From NCBI GenBank assembly GCA_963752225.1, contig CAVVXS010000007.1, positions 1,963,591-2,027,590 of the forward strand: DNA of 64,000 bases. The letters run 5' to 3'. A model generated the notes under the pieces. That model worked only from the letters and a program-made list of their open reading frames with translations. It made no database searches and had not been told where the DNA came from. This document shows positions 55,358-64,000 of the stretch, in pieces; positions within the stretch are counted from its first letter, which is position 1; every line of letters starts with the position of its first letter. This DNA comes from JBBROS01 sp963752225 (lineage in GTDB: Bacteria; Pseudomonadota; Alphaproteobacteria; Acetobacterales; Acetobacteraceae). The translations under genes were made by a program, and so were the position numbers.

Positions 55358-57163
55358 ATGACCGACACCCCCCTCGCCCAGATCCGCAACTTCTCGATCA
55401 TCGCGCACATCGATCACGGCAAGAGCACCCTGGCCGACCGGCTCATCCAGGTCTGCGGCGGCCTGACCGCGCGCGAGATGACGAGCCAGGTGCTCGACAA
55501 CATGGAGCTCGAGAAGGAGCGCGGCATCACCATCAAGGCGCAGACCGTGCGCCTCGCCTACAAGGCGCAGGACGGGCTGACATACCAGCTCAACCTGATG
55601 GACACGCCCGGCCATGTCGACTTCGCCTACGAGGTGAGCCGCAGCCTCGCCGCCTGCGAGGGCTCGCTGCTGGTGGTGGATGCGAGCCAGGGGGTCGAGG
55701 CGCAGACGCTGGCCAACGTCTACCAGGCGATCGACGCGCACCACGAGATCGTCCCGGTGCTGAACAAGATCGACCTACCGGCCGCGGAGCCCGACCGCGT
55801 GAAGCAGCAGATCGAGGACGTGATCGGCTTGCCGGCCGACGACGCGGTGATGATCTCGGCCAAGACCGGCATCAACATCGAAGGCGTGCTGGAGGCGCTG
55901 GTCACCCGCCTGCCGCCGCCGACGGGCGATGCCGAGGCGCCGCTCAAGGCGCTGCTGGTCGATAGCTGGTACGACCAGTACCTCGGCGTCGTGATCCTGG
56001 TTCGGGTCAAGGACGGCCACATCAAGCGCGGCCAGAAGATCCGCATGATGTCGAACGGCGCCACCCACCATGTCGAGCAGGTCGGCGTGTTCACGCCGAA
56101 GATGATCTCGATGGCCGAGCTCGGCCCTGGCGAGATGGGCTACGTCACGGCGGCGATGAAGACCGTGGCCGATTGCAACGTCGGCGACACCATCACCGAT
56201 GACCGCCTCCCTGCCCGCGAGGCGCTGCCGGGCTTCAAGCCCAGCATTCCCGTCGTCTGGTGCGGCCTGTTCCCGGTCGACGCCGATGATTTCGAGCATT
56301 TGCGCGAGAGCCTGGGCAAGCTGCGCCTCAACGATGCGAGCTTCCACTACGAGGCGGAAAGCTCGGCAGCACTGGGCTTCGGCTATCGCTGCGGCTTTCT
56401 CGGCTTGCTGCATCTCGAGATCATCCAGGAGCGGCTGACCCGTGAGTTCAACCTCGACCTGATCGCGACGGCGCCGAGCGTCGTCTACAAGATCACCTCG
56501 ACCAAGGGCGTCACCAGCGAACTGCACAACCCCGCCGACATGCCGGACCCGAGCCAGATCGACCACATCCAGGAACCCTGGATCAAGGCGACGATCATGG
56601 TGCCGGACGAGTATCTCGGCAGCATCCTGACACTCTGCAGCGAGCGGCGCGGGCAGCAGGTCGACCTCACCTACGTCGGGAACCGCGCCATGGCGGTCTA
56701 CCGACTGCCGTTGAACGAGGTGGTGTTCGACTTCTACGACCGGCTGAAAAGTGTGTCGCGCGGTTATGCCAGCTTCGACTACGCGATGGACGGCTACGAG
56801 GAGGGCGACCTCGTGCGCATCAGCATCCTGGTCAACCAGGACCCGGTAGACGCCCTCAGCTTCATCGCCCACCGCAGCGCCGCCGAAGCCCGCGGGCGCA
56901 GCATTTGCGCCAAGCTGAAGGAACTGATCCCAAAGCAGTTGTTCAAGATTGCGATCCAGGCGGCGATCGGCGGCCGGGTCATCGCCCGCGAGACGATCAG
57001 CGCGCTCAGCAAGGACGTGACCGCCAAGTGCTACGGCGGCGACATCAGCCGCAAGCGCAAGCTGCTGGACAAGCAAAAGGAAGGCAAGAAGCGGATGCGC
57101 CAGTTCGGCAAGGTCGAGATCCCGCAATCGGCGTTCCTGGCCGCGCTCAAGATGGACGCCTGA
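55358..57163 (+). CDS. lepA: Elongation factor 4 (LepA)
   Basis: This 601-residue translational GTPase has the G1 motif AHIDHGKSTLADRL, ERGITIKAQ, VDTPGHVDF (MDTPGHVDF) and NKIDLPAA. The domains III, IV and CTD ending KEGKKRMRQFGKVEIPQSAFLAALK are complete. LepA back-translocates or helps 30S assembly under stress. The ATG at 55358 (MTDTPLAQIRNF) was chosen over an upstream in-frame ATG at 55274. Confidence 0.97.
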   Translation: MTDTPLAQIRNFSIIAHIDHGKSTLADRLIQVCGGLTAREMTSQVLDNMELEKERGITIKAQTVRLAYKAQDGLTYQLNLMDTPGHVDFAYEVSRSLAACEGSLLVVDASQGVEAQTLANVYQAIDAHHEIVPVLNKIDLPAAEPDRVKQQIEDVIGLPADDAVMISAKTGINIEGVLEALVTRLPPPTGDAEAPLKALLVDSWYDQYLGVVILVRVKDGHIKRGQKIRMMSNGATHHVEQVGVFTPKMISMAELGPGEMGYVTAAMKTVADCNVGDTITDDRLPAREALPGFKPSIPVVWCGLFPVDADDFEHLRESLGKLRLNDASFHYEAESSAALGFGYRCGFLGLLHLEIIQERLTREFNLDLIATAPSVVYKITSTKGVTSELHNPADMPDPSQIDHIQEPWIKATIMVPDEYLGSILTLCSERRGQQVDLTYVGNRAMAVYRLPLNEVVFDFYDRLKSVSRGYASFDYAMDGYEEGDLVRISILVNQDPVDALSFIAHRSAAEARGRSICAKLKELIPKQLFKIAIQAAIGGRVIARETISALSKDVTAKCYGGDISRKRKLLDKQKEGKKRMRQFGKVEIPQSAFLAALKMDA

Positions 57164-57167
57164 GCCG

Positions 57168-57539
57168 GTGTTGGCGGCCCTCGCCTTGGCTGCGTCCTGC
57201 GCCGCCTGGCACTCCGATGCCACCGGCCATTATCCGGGCGTCGTGATGAGCGAAGGCGTGAAGCTGATCGACGCCTGGATCGAGCAAGGGCCCGACGGAC
57301 GGCTGCAAGGCCGCTACGTGCTGCACGAGCCGGCGCGCGAAGTGCCGGGCACGCTGGACCCGGTCGGCGACGAGTCGTGCAACGTGGCGGTGTTCCGCTG
57401 GACCGATCTGTACGGCACGGGTTTGACCCGGCTCGAGTTCGACCCGGCGCGCCACTGCTTCGACGGCGCATGGGGCCGCGAGACGGTCAATCCCGCCCTG
57501 GTCTGGCACGCCTGCGCGCAGGAGCGCGTGACGAGCTAG
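57168..57539 (+). CDS. Small exported protein of unknown function
   Basis: The 123-residue product starts at GTG 57168 with the short leader LAALALAASCAAWHSD; the cysteine could be a lipobox. Conserved-looking motifs are DATGHYPGVVMS, DSRLQGRYVLHEP-like segments, SCNVAVFRWTDLYGTG and HCFDGAWG. No known family is assigned. It lies 4 bp after the lepA stop codon, so it is probably co-transcribed. It is the last ordinary gene before the tRNA-Ser boundary. Confidence 0.7.
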   Translation: MLAALALAASCAAWHSDATGHYPGVVMSEGVKLIDAWIEQGPDGRLQGRYVLHEPAREVPGTLDPVGDESCNVAVFRWTDLYGTGLTRLEFDPARHCFDGAWGRETVNPALVWHACAQERVTS

Positions 57540-57591
57540 AACGCGGATGCTATAGCGCCTCGCGCACCGGCGTGCCCTTCGGCGCGCCTGA

Positions 57592-57681
57592 GGAGAGATG
57601 GCCGAGCGGCTTAAGGCGCACGCTTGGAAAGCGTGTGTGCGTGCAAGCGTACCGTGGGTTCGAATCCCACTCTCTCCGCCA
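57592..57681 (+). tRNA. tRNA-Ser (anticodon GGA)
   Basis: The 90-nt class II tRNA has acceptor GGAGAGA/TCTCTCC, long variable arm, T-arm GGGTTCGAATCCC, anticodon loop TTGGAAA and encoded CCA (57679-57681). It marks the left boundary of a less GC-rich, gene-poor region. Confidence 0.97.
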
Positions 57682-58131
57682 CCCTCTACCTGTAAGCCGT
57701 TGATGAATGCAAGTTTTGATAGACGATGAATTTGCGGTCCACGTCCTGGTCCACAACCTGTCTCAAACGGAATTAGGCGGGCGAGCTAACTCACGCGAGG
57801 CCGAAAATAAGCCGGGCGACGCTGCCATCAGATCGCCATCGCGATCGCGCCCGGATTTTGCCCGCAGAGTGGTGCGGTTGCCTTGGCGCATTCAAAGGAA
57901 CGCCTCGGGTGCGCATATGGACCAGCGACGTCATGGCCAACCCGGCAGAGATGATCGCAAGGCGGCTAGTCTGCCTCGCCGAGCACCACTGCCGCGGCCC
58001 CATGTCCCTCGCCATCGCCAGACTTGCGAACTCAGACTAGTGGGTGACCGCCGCGCGCGCGGCGTAGAGTAGCGCCTGCTGCAGTTGTGGGAAGAATCTT
58101 TATCTCTGCGCTTCAAATTTCGATCGGGACA
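57682..58131. other. 450-bp gap after tRNA-Ser
   Basis: No convincing gene is seen; only short ORFs without family traits occur on either strand. No second copy of the tRNA 3' end was spotted to the right within the window, so an att pair cannot be claimed. Confidence 0.5.
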
Positions 58132-59085
58132 TCAGCAACCGTGAGTCTTGTCGGGCGAGCTCTGCTGATGTTTACGGATGGTGTCTATTGCCAGGGAACG
58201 GAGCGCGGGCGACAAGCTACGATCGCCAGGTTCTGACCAACTGGTAGGCTCCGGCAAGCAGACAAAGAGGCTTGTACGAAGTTCTGGGTTGATTATCGGA
58301 AAGGTTTGGAGTTGACCCATTGTGGCTTCTGGCTGGACCACAACGCTGCTTACTATGGTGGCTCCAACTCCCCGTCGGACGAGTGCCACGCGCAAAGACA
58401 GCGCGTCCACCTCTAATATCGGTTTAAGCCTGACGCCCTGCTTGGCCTCAACTCGTGCGATCGACCGGCGTTCCGAAAACTTGGAAGTTGGCAATATAAG
58501 CGGCACGTCTATCAACTCACGAAACGTGTAACCGTGACTTGACGGAGGTGGATCCCAGGTCGGAGGGCATGCAAGGAGCAAAGGTTCCTCACGAATTAGG
58601 TCACACGACCAATTGTCGAATTTAGGCGGATCATTCAGAATTACTAAGTCCATGTCGTCCTCAACGGCGTGCGTTTCGAGGAACGAACTTGCTCCCTCAA
58701 TGAGAGTGATGCTCAAATTCGAGAATTTGGCCATAATCTCCTTCAGTAGGTCTGCTCCTATATAGGGAGCCAATGATGTTGGAAGTCCGATCTTGAGGTG
58801 ATCGCTTTCCCCGTAAGCAACGTGCTCGCAAGTTAACTTATCAACTAGCGAAAACAGTCTTTCGCCAATCGCGGCTACCCGGTGACCTGCGGCGGTCAGG
58901 GCCACCCCCTTGGAATGTCTGAACAGCAGGTCGATCCCAAACGTGAGTTCAAAGCGTCTCACTTCCTTGCTTAATGTGGGTTGATCAATGCCGAGGCTTA
59001 AGGCAGCGCGACCAAAATGGCCGAGCCGCGCCAACTCGGTGAAAAATCTGAGTTGTCTGAAGTTGGGAAGTTTGGATGCCACCAA
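58132..59085 (-). CDS. LysR family transcriptional regulator
   Basis: The 317-residue LTTR has an N-terminal winged helix (FRQLRFFTELARLGHFGRAAL ... QPTLSKEVRRFE) and an effector domain with GLPTSLAPYIGADLLKEI and RVEAKQGVRLKP. The base composition is clearly lower in GC than in most of the window, as is codon use, hinting at recent acquisition. It may control the porin gene, which lies upstream on the same strand beyond a terminator, but no operator is proven. Confidence 0.93.
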   Translation of the reverse strand: MVASKLPNFRQLRFFTELARLGHFGRAALSLGIDQPTLSKEVRRFELTFGIDLLFRHSKGVALTAAGHRVAAIGERLFSLVDKLTCEHVAYGESDHLKIGLPTSLAPYIGADLLKEIMAKFSNLSITLIEGASSFLETHAVEDDMDLVILNDPPKFDNWSCDLIREEPLLLACPPTWDPPPSSHGYTFRELIDVPLILPTSKFSERRSIARVEAKQGVRLKPILEVDALSLRVALVRRGVGATIVSSVVVQPEATMGQLQTFPIINPELRTSLFVCLPEPTSWSEPGDRSLSPALRSLAIDTIRKHQQSSPDKTHGC

Positions 59086-59132
59086 TCAGGCCCCGATATA
59101 GACAACCGTAATTATCAACGTGGTGTAGCCCG

Positions 59133-59163
59133 AAAAAGGGGGCGGTGGTTGCCCACCGCCCCC
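59133..59163 (-). terminator. Rho-independent terminator after the porin gene
   Basis: GGGGGCGGTGG and CCACCGCCCCC form an 11-bp stem with a 4-nt loop. On the minus strand it is followed by TTTTTC (complement of 59132-59137). It lies about 32 bp beyond the porin stop codon. Confidence 0.9.
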
Positions 59164-59194
59164 GATCAGGTTGCCCCGACCTTCCTTGTCGCCG

Positions 59195-60595
59195 TTACCA
59201 GCTGAAGGCGGTGCCGAGATAGATCAGCTGCGCGTTGATCTTGTTGTTGTTGGCGTTGCCGCCAGGAGCCGTCGCGGTCGCACCCTGACCGGTGACGAAG
59301 TTGAAGCCGTTCTGCTTGCGGTCGTTCCACAGGTAGGACAGGAACAACGACACGCCCGGCGCCAGCGAGTAGGTGCCGCCGGCCGCGATGCCGCGCTCCG
59401 TGCGGAACCGGCCGAAGGCGGCGTTGGAGGTGTCGCCCGCGCTCTTGGAGTAGAGGGCGTGCACACCGACCACGGCCGGACCGAACGTGTAGCTCGCGCC
59501 GATCAGCGCAGCTTCACCGTCAGTCTCGCCCTTCGGAACCGGGCTCAGGTTGGTGTTAAAGCGGCCGAACTGATACTTGCCGCCGACGCTGAAGCCCGCA
59601 TAGGTCAATGCGACACCGAAGTCGCCGACGCTCAGGCCGTCGTAGTTGAAGCGGACCGGACCGACGGCTGGGTTATTGTTGTAGGGCACACCAGCTTGGT
59701 TGTCGGCCACGTGGCTGCCGCCCATGTAGCCGGCAGTCGCCGCGATGCCGAAGCCGCCGAAGCTGCCGCGGTAGCGGACCAAGCCGTCAAACGTGTTCTT
59801 GCGGCGTGCCGCCTCGGCGTTGAACGGAGACGCTATCAACCGGTCGCAGCCCGGGCCGGACACGGACTGCGTGTTCACGCCGATGCCGCCGCCGCCGCAA
59901 CCGCTGCCGGCGCTGACGTTGCCTGTGTTCGGCTCGAACGACACGCCGAAGTCGAACCCATAGAGCTGCGGCGACAGGTAGATCGCCTTCTGGGTCGTGT
60001 AGTAGCTGCCGATGTCGGCAAACGGCCAGGCGATCAGCGCGTTGCCCGAGATGCCGGGGACGTCGCCGTTCAAGCCGCCGCTGTCGAAGTTTTCGAAGTT
60101 GCCGGTCATGTAAAGGCTGGACGGCTGGTCGGTCGAGCCAAGGCGGATGGTGCCGAGCTGGTCCGTGCCGATGTAACCCCATTCACGACGGAGATACAGC
60201 TCGCCGCGGACCGGGTTACGGCTGGATACGCTGCCGAGCAGGCCACCGCCGGCGCCGCCACCGGCGTCCTGCCGGATTTCGAGGCTTGCACCATACTTCA
60301 GGCCGTTCGCGGCAACGCCGTCGAAGCCCGGATACAGGCGGGCGTAGTCGGCGAAGCCGTAGTTGTTCAGCTTGTTGCGGCCACTCAGCGGCGTGGTGCT
60401 GTTGCCCGCGGTCGAGCCGGCCGTGTTGTTGTCGACGTCACGGTCGAACGCCGCATAGGCGTAGAACCGGAAGCGGCCGTTCAACCGGACGGTCACGGTG
60501 CCGGGGGCGGGGCTCGCGGTCTGGGCATCAGCAACGCTGGCCACCCCGATCGACGCGCCCAGCACGGCCACGGTGGCCAGCAGGAGCTTACGCAT
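59195..60595 (-). CDS. Gram-negative porin
   Basis: The 466-residue product starts MRKLLLATVAVLGASIGVASVADAQ, a signal peptide cut after ADA. The mature part is a 16-strand-like beta barrel with many alternating aromatic and glycine strands (LNGRFRFYAYAAF, FGRFNTNLSPVPKGETDG) and it ends in NAQLIYLGTAFSW, with the terminal aromatic residue needed by BAM. It probably forms a diffusion pore. The ATG at 60595 follows GAGGAGGG. It has its own terminator. Confidence 0.93.
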   Translation of the reverse strand: MRKLLLATVAVLGASIGVASVADAQTASPAPGTVTVRLNGRFRFYAYAAFDRDVDNNTAGSTAGNSTTPLSGRNKLNNYGFADYARLYPGFDGVAANGLKYGASLEIRQDAGGGAGGGLLGSVSSRNPVRGELYLRREWGYIGTDQLGTIRLGSTDQPSSLYMTGNFENFDSGGLNGDVPGISGNALIAWPFADIGSYYTTQKAIYLSPQLYGFDFGVSFEPNTGNVSAGSGCGGGGIGVNTQSVSGPGCDRLIASPFNAEAARRKNTFDGLVRYRGSFGGFGIAATAGYMGGSHVADNQAGVPYNNNPAVGPVRFNYDGLSVGDFGVALTYAGFSVGGKYQFGRFNTNLSPVPKGETDGEAALIGASYTFGPAVVGVHALYSKSAGDTSNAAFGRFRTERGIAAGGTYSLAPGVSLFLSYLWNDRKQNGFNFVTGQGATATAPGGNANNNKINAQLIYLGTAFSW

Positions 60596-61168
60596 AAGAA
60601 ACCCTCCTCAAAACGCCGTCGAACGGCGACCAATCGAGATCCCGCCCCGTCCCCAGAACCTGCCTCGGTTCGCATGGGCGGGTCAGCCAGACCTGAAAGG
60701 AGTATTGCCAAGTGGATTCCCCCACCGCAATGCTCAGCGAAGCTCGTTCGTGGTAGAGCGGAAACAGTGTTGCATATTGGTCACGGCAGCCGGCGGGCGC
60801 TGACAGCACCGCGGCCCTACTAACCTGGTAACAGACGACGGCCGTGACTAAACCGCCGGTCGCTCCCTGCGGACCCCGCCGATGAAGGCACGCGCCAGGA
60901 AGTCAGACACCACGTTGCCCAGACAGGCCGCGCTACCTTCCCTTGGACGCAGCGCGGAACCTGCGTTGCTTCCGGAACTTCGAGCAGCGAACGCGCCGAA
61001 TTCGAGGTAAATAAACCGGGTGCGTCGGCTGGTCGAAGTGGTCGCGATACGTGGCATGACCGCGCGCGCGGCGTTCAGCAGCTTACCGCCACTTTGGTGA
61101 CCTAAGTCTCTAGCCAGTTCTTGCGAGCCATGCTCCCGTCAGCGACGCATTAACGAGAGACTTGAGAC
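60596..61168. other. 573-bp region upstream of the porin gene
   Basis: This stretch contains the porin promoter but no convincing gene. A minus ORF at 60848-61057 lacks family features. The start CATTAACGAGAG at 61150-61160 may serve the downstream remnant. Confidence 0.5.
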
Positions 61169-61674
61169 ATGCCACAGGTAATCGGCAACGTCCGAACCGC
61201 GCCCTACAACGCCGTTGTCCGTATCACCGAGACGATCGACGGTCAGACCTGGCAAGGCTCCGGCGTCATGCTGGCGGCTGACGAGGTTCTGACCGCTGGT
61301 CATGTCGCCTACCGTACAGGGACCACAATCACCGGCTTTATCACTCTGCGCTGGGCCGGCTTCCTGATCTTGGTGGGCTGGCGTTCTGGACGGGCAACAT
61401 GCACGACGGCGCGGACCTGACCACGATAGCTGCGGGCTTTCAAGCGGCGCCCGAGTTCATCGCGCGCTTCGGCGGGTCGGACATTCCGAACGCGGATTTC
61501 GTGTCGCACATCTATGAGGGCGTGTTGGGGCGTGAGCCGGAGCAGGGCGGATCCGCGTTCTGGACGGGCAACCTCGACAGCGGCGCCTCGACCCGTCCGC
61601 AGACGCTGGCGCTTATTTCGGAGAGTGCAGAGAACCGGGCTGATACGGCACAGTTCTTTGCACTGAACGCCTGA
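61169..61674 (+). pseudogene. Remnant of a trypsin-like/DUF4214 protein with internal deletion
   Basis: The first frame (61169 to about 61325) encodes the start of a chymotrypsin-like domain, with the His site GSGVMLAADEVLTAGHVAYRTG. It then breaks, and a shifted frame from about 61330 encodes a DUF4214 unit RLYHSALGRLPDLGGLAFWTG and a second unit (HIYEGVLGREPEQGGSAFWTG), ending at 61674. The rest of the protease domain, including the Asp and Ser triad parts, is missing. This looks like deletion of about 0.6 kb rather than simple error. Trypsin-DUF4214 fusions are known in this group. Confidence 0.75.
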
Positions 61675-61723
61675 TTAACTGCGCGGCCGCTAGGGACGAA
61701 CCGCTGATACACTAATTCCCAAC

Positions 61724-61939
61724 TTACTTGGGCGACGCCACGCGAACATAACCTTGATCCCTGAAGTCTCGGACGCATTCCTGGTCGTGGCTGGCGGCGA
61801 CGGTTGCGTATATCGGAAACGCCAACGGGTGAGCGCCACACGTGGCGACCTCGCCTGTCGCCGGATTTTTCAGGTAAATTGTCTCCGTTGTGCAAGCCTG
61901 AGACAGCAGCAACACCGCGAGCAGACACCAAAGACGCAT
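61724..61939 (-). CDS. Small lipoprotein
   Basis: The 71-residue product starts MRLWCLLAVLLLSQACTTETIYL with lipobox SQAC. The mature part has NPATGEVATCGAHPLAFP and ends RDQGYVRVASPK. Small lipoproteins of this type occur in alphaproteobacteria; the function is unknown. Confidence 0.65.
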   Translation of the reverse strand: MRLWCLLAVLLLSQACTTETIYLKNPATGEVATCGAHPLAFPIYATVAASHDQECVRDFRDQGYVRVASPK

Positions 61940-61973
61940 TCGCCGACCCTAAAAATTGTGAGTTCGGATTAAC

Positions 61974-62279
61974 TCATCGAGATGAACCCTTGTCCATGCT
62001 TTCCTGATCTATGGGCTGGCTGTCCTCGTATGTTGGTCGCCGATCAAACCAACGAGGGAGGTCGGGCGCGAACGTACTGCATGCTGTGTGGACGTGCAAA
62101 TTGCGCTTTGAGCAATCCGCAAATTGTCGGCTCAATACGTCAGACACGGCAGCTTTCGCGCCAGCTTCGCGTATCAAGGTCTCGATGCTGAGCCGAGTGG
62201 TTCGCTGACAGCGCGCGCATGCAACATCAAGCCAGGTAGTGTGTTCCGCAACTCGCTTGAGAGTTATTCTGCCCGCCAT
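61974..62279 (-). CDS. Small protein with cysteine/histidine-rich core, unknown function
   Basis: The product is about 101 residues. The sequence TTWLDVACARCQRTTRLSIETLIREAG, then DCSKRNLHVHTACSTFAPDLPRW, suggests a zinc-binding fold (C-x2-C plus later Cys/His), seen in accessory-region proteins. The start at 62279 (MAGRITLKRV) is tentative; an in-frame start at 62363 exists. Confidence 0.55.
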   Translation of the reverse strand: MAGRITLKRVAEHTTWLDVACARCQRTTRLSIETLIREAGAKAAVSDVLSRQFADCSKRNLHVHTACSTFAPDLPRWFDRRPTYEDSQPIDQESMDKGSSR

Positions 62280-62384
62280 GACATGAACATATCCGAAACA
62301 GTTGGCAGCAAGTCTCATGATTGAGCCCATCACAAGACTGCCGGCATGGGAGATAGAAACCACGCCGGCGTAGCTAACCCACCT

Positions 62385-62394
62385 TATTCAGCGG
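62385..62394 (+). repeat. Left terminal inverted repeat of the IS
   Basis: TATTCAGCGG, with CCT just outside. It pairs with the right end at 63989-63998. Confidence 0.8.
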
Positions 62395-62395
62395 C

Positions 62396-63857
62396 ATGGC
62401 TGCGATTCGCTGGCGGGTGTCGCGTAAGCTGCTGATCGTGTTTACGGACTGGGTGTCGAAGACCGATCCACTCACACGAGCACGCCGAGCCACACCCGCC
62501 ATGTCCGACGATACCGGTGCGCCGTTCCCTTTTCCAGCCGTCGGCCGCAAGAAAGTCACCGCGGCGTTCGACGGCGGTCGCATCACCTCCGATAGCGGCG
62601 TCATGCTGCTGGCGGCCGCCGAACGGCGCTTGGGCCTTGCCGAGCGCCTGGCGTCTTTGATCGCCGATCCGCGCAACCCGCTGTTCGTCACGCACGGTGT
62701 CGCCGACATCCTGCGCGCTCGCATGCTCGCCATCGCCTGCGGCTACGAGGACGCCGACGATCTCGATCACCTGCGCACCGACCCCGGCTTCAAGCTCGCC
62801 TGCGGCCGCCTGCCCGACAGCGGCCGCGACCTGTGCTCGCAGCCGACCGTGTCGCGCTGGGAGAATGCGCCGACGCTGCGCGAGGTCATTCGCCTGACCT
62901 ACGCCATGGTCGATACCTACTGCGCCAGCTACTCGAGCCCAGCTGACCGACGTGACGCTGGACGTCGACGACACCGTCGACGTCGTGCACGGCCATCAGC
63001 AGCTCGCCTTGTTCAACGCGCACCATGACGAGCGCTGCTTCATGCCGATCCACGTCTATGACACGGCGACCTCGCGCCCGGTCGCGATGCTGCTGCGCCC
63101 GGGCAAGACCCCGTCCGGACCCGAAGTCCGCGCTCACCTGCGCCGCCTGGTGCGCCGCATCCGCACGCATTGGCCGAACACGCGCCTGACCATCCGCGGC
63201 GACGGCCATTACGGCCGTCCCGAGGTGATGGCGTGGTGCGAGGCCCAAGCGGTCGACTACATCTTCGGCCTTCCGGGCAATGCCGTGCTGAGCCGGTTGC
63301 TCGAGCCCGCCGCCGACGATGTCCGGACCCGGCGCGCCGAGACGCGCGGGCAAGGCGGGGCGCCAGTGCTGCGCCGCTACGCCGAGATCCGCTACGGCGC
63401 CAAGTCCTGGGGCTGCGAGCGCCGGGTGGCAGCCCGGATCGAGGCCAGCAGCATGGGGCTCGATATCCGCTGCGTGGTGACCAACCTGCGCGCCGGCAGC
63501 GCCGAATGGCTCTACGACACGCTCTACTGCGCCCGCGGCCAGGCCGAAAACCTGATCAAGCTGCACAAGGGCCAACTCGCCTCCGACCGCACCAGTTGCC
63601 GATCGGCGCTCGCCAACCAGGTGCGCCTGGTTCTGCACACCGCGGCATACTGGCTCATGCTGACGGTCCGCGACGCCATCCCCAGACCGCAGCCGCTCGC
63701 CACCGCCGAGTTCACGACGCTGCGGCTGCGCTTGCTCAAGATCGCCGGGCGCGTCACCGAAACCGCCACACGGGTTCGCGTCGCCTTCGCCGCGGCCTGC
63801 CCCGAAGCCGAGCTGTTCCGCGGCATCGCGCGCAGCCTGCAACTCGCCGGGCCGTGA
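62396..63857 (+). pseudogene. IS1380 family transposase, one +1 frameshift
   Basis: The first frame runs from 62396 (probable real start at 62501, MSDDTGAPFPF) with FDGGRITSDSGVMLLAAAERRLGL. An extra C in the CCC run at 62938-62940 shifts the frame. The second continues from QLTDVTLDVDDTVDVVHGHQQLALF with RGDGHYGRPEVMAW and YCARGQAENLIKLHKGQLASDRTSC to 63857. The DDE residues are present in two frames. Joined, it is a full-length IS1380 transposase of about 450 residues. The element may be inactive, or the shift is an artefact. Confidence 0.88.
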
Positions 63858-63988
63858 CGGTCGGGGCAAGCGCCCCCGAACCCGCCTCGTCCTTTAAACT
63901 CCAGCGCCCACCACCGCCGAACGAAACCGCGATGAAATAGGCGCAAGGCGGATCTGCGTGCCCCTCAGAAGACCATCTCAGCCCCGAC
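63858..63988. other. 3' untranslated part of the IS
   Basis: This holds non-coding IS DNA up to the right inverted repeat. No accessory gene is visible. Confidence 0.7.
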
Positions 63989-63998
63989 CCGCTGAATA
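63989..63998 (-). repeat. Right terminal inverted repeat of the IS
   Basis: CCGCTGAATA, the reverse complement of the left repeat, located within 2 bp of the window's end. Confidence 0.75.
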
Positions 63999-64000
63999 GA

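Larger units (their letters stand above)
62384..64000 (+). mobile_element. IS1380-type insertion sequence
   Basis: The transposase gene at 62396-63857 is flanked by inverted repeats TATTCAGCGG (62385-62394) and CCGCTGAATA (63989-63998). The element is about 1.6 kb, typical for IS1380. The exact right end may lie at or just past the window edge. Target duplication cannot be checked for this reason. Confidence 0.85.

Noticed and set aside
57682..58131. Small ORFs after tRNA-Ser
   Set aside because: No ribosome-binding site, no family resemblance, and overlapping frames on both strands.
60848..61057. 69-codon minus ORF upstream of the porin
   Set aside because: There is no recognisable domain or convincing ribosome-binding site; it could be a remnant but cannot be supported.

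Overview
The window is a high-GC, densely coded bacterial chromosome segment. It looks alphaproteobacterial, most likely Rhodospirillales/Acetobacteraceae-like. The evidence is the gene order aminotransferase-hom-glpX-recJ, a class I PHA synthase, a PDH cluster whose E1-beta carries its own lipoyl domain, a kdtA-lpxK-acyltransferase lipid A cluster, a der-bamB cluster, and several DUF4214 surface proteins. The family assignment is inference, because no rRNA or phylogenetic marker search was possible.

Layout. 1-5982: the end of an acyltransferase, tRNA-Glu, then recJ, glpX, hom and an aminotransferase on the minus strand. 6022-10034: envelope lipoproteins, phaC and a small exported protein. 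10083-12609: gamma carbonic anhydrase-argC, then rplM-rpsI with its own terminator. 12771-22036: an IlvD/Edd dehydratase, SDR and M20 peptidase run, a fatty acid desaturase overlapping radA, cvpA-purF, and another SDR. 22047-25695: an MFS transporter, a translationally coupled DUF3140/DUF5872-like pair, an epimerase and an ABM-domain protein. 25802-29182: der, a BamB-like lipoprotein and a YfgM-like protein (outer-membrane assembly). 30225-34058: lipid A/Kdo assembly, four minus-strand genes joined by 4-nt overlaps. 34429-43843: cell-surface proteins (a DUF4214 protein and an Ig-repeat/RTX-like adhesin, both frameshifted), an exported methyltransferase, a GT4 glycosyltransferase, an LpxH-like phosphatase, a Tim44-domain protein and threonine aldolase. 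43893-50822: a COQ10/RatA protein, lipA and the pyruvate dehydrogenase complex, which form one functional set because lipoate made by LipA loads E2 and E1-beta. 51087-57539: a chemoreceptor, phnN, gamma-glutamyltransferase, lepA and a small exported protein.

A tRNA-Ser(GGA) gene at 57592-57681 marks a clear change. To its right, gene density falls, base composition becomes less GC-rich, and the content turns to a LysR regulator, a porin with a strong terminator, a deleted trypsin/DUF4214 gene, two small ORFs and an IS1380-type element whose right inverted repeat sits on the window edge. This looks like an accessory or island region next to a classic integration site.

No unmistakably new multi-gene system is visible. 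The items most worth a second look are the two modular surface proteins with single-base frameshifts, the exported SAM methyltransferase, the DUF3140/DUF5872 coupled pair, and the tRNA-Ser-bounded region. Three of the broken genes share the same lesion, one extra base in a G or C context. That could be assembly error as easily as biology.
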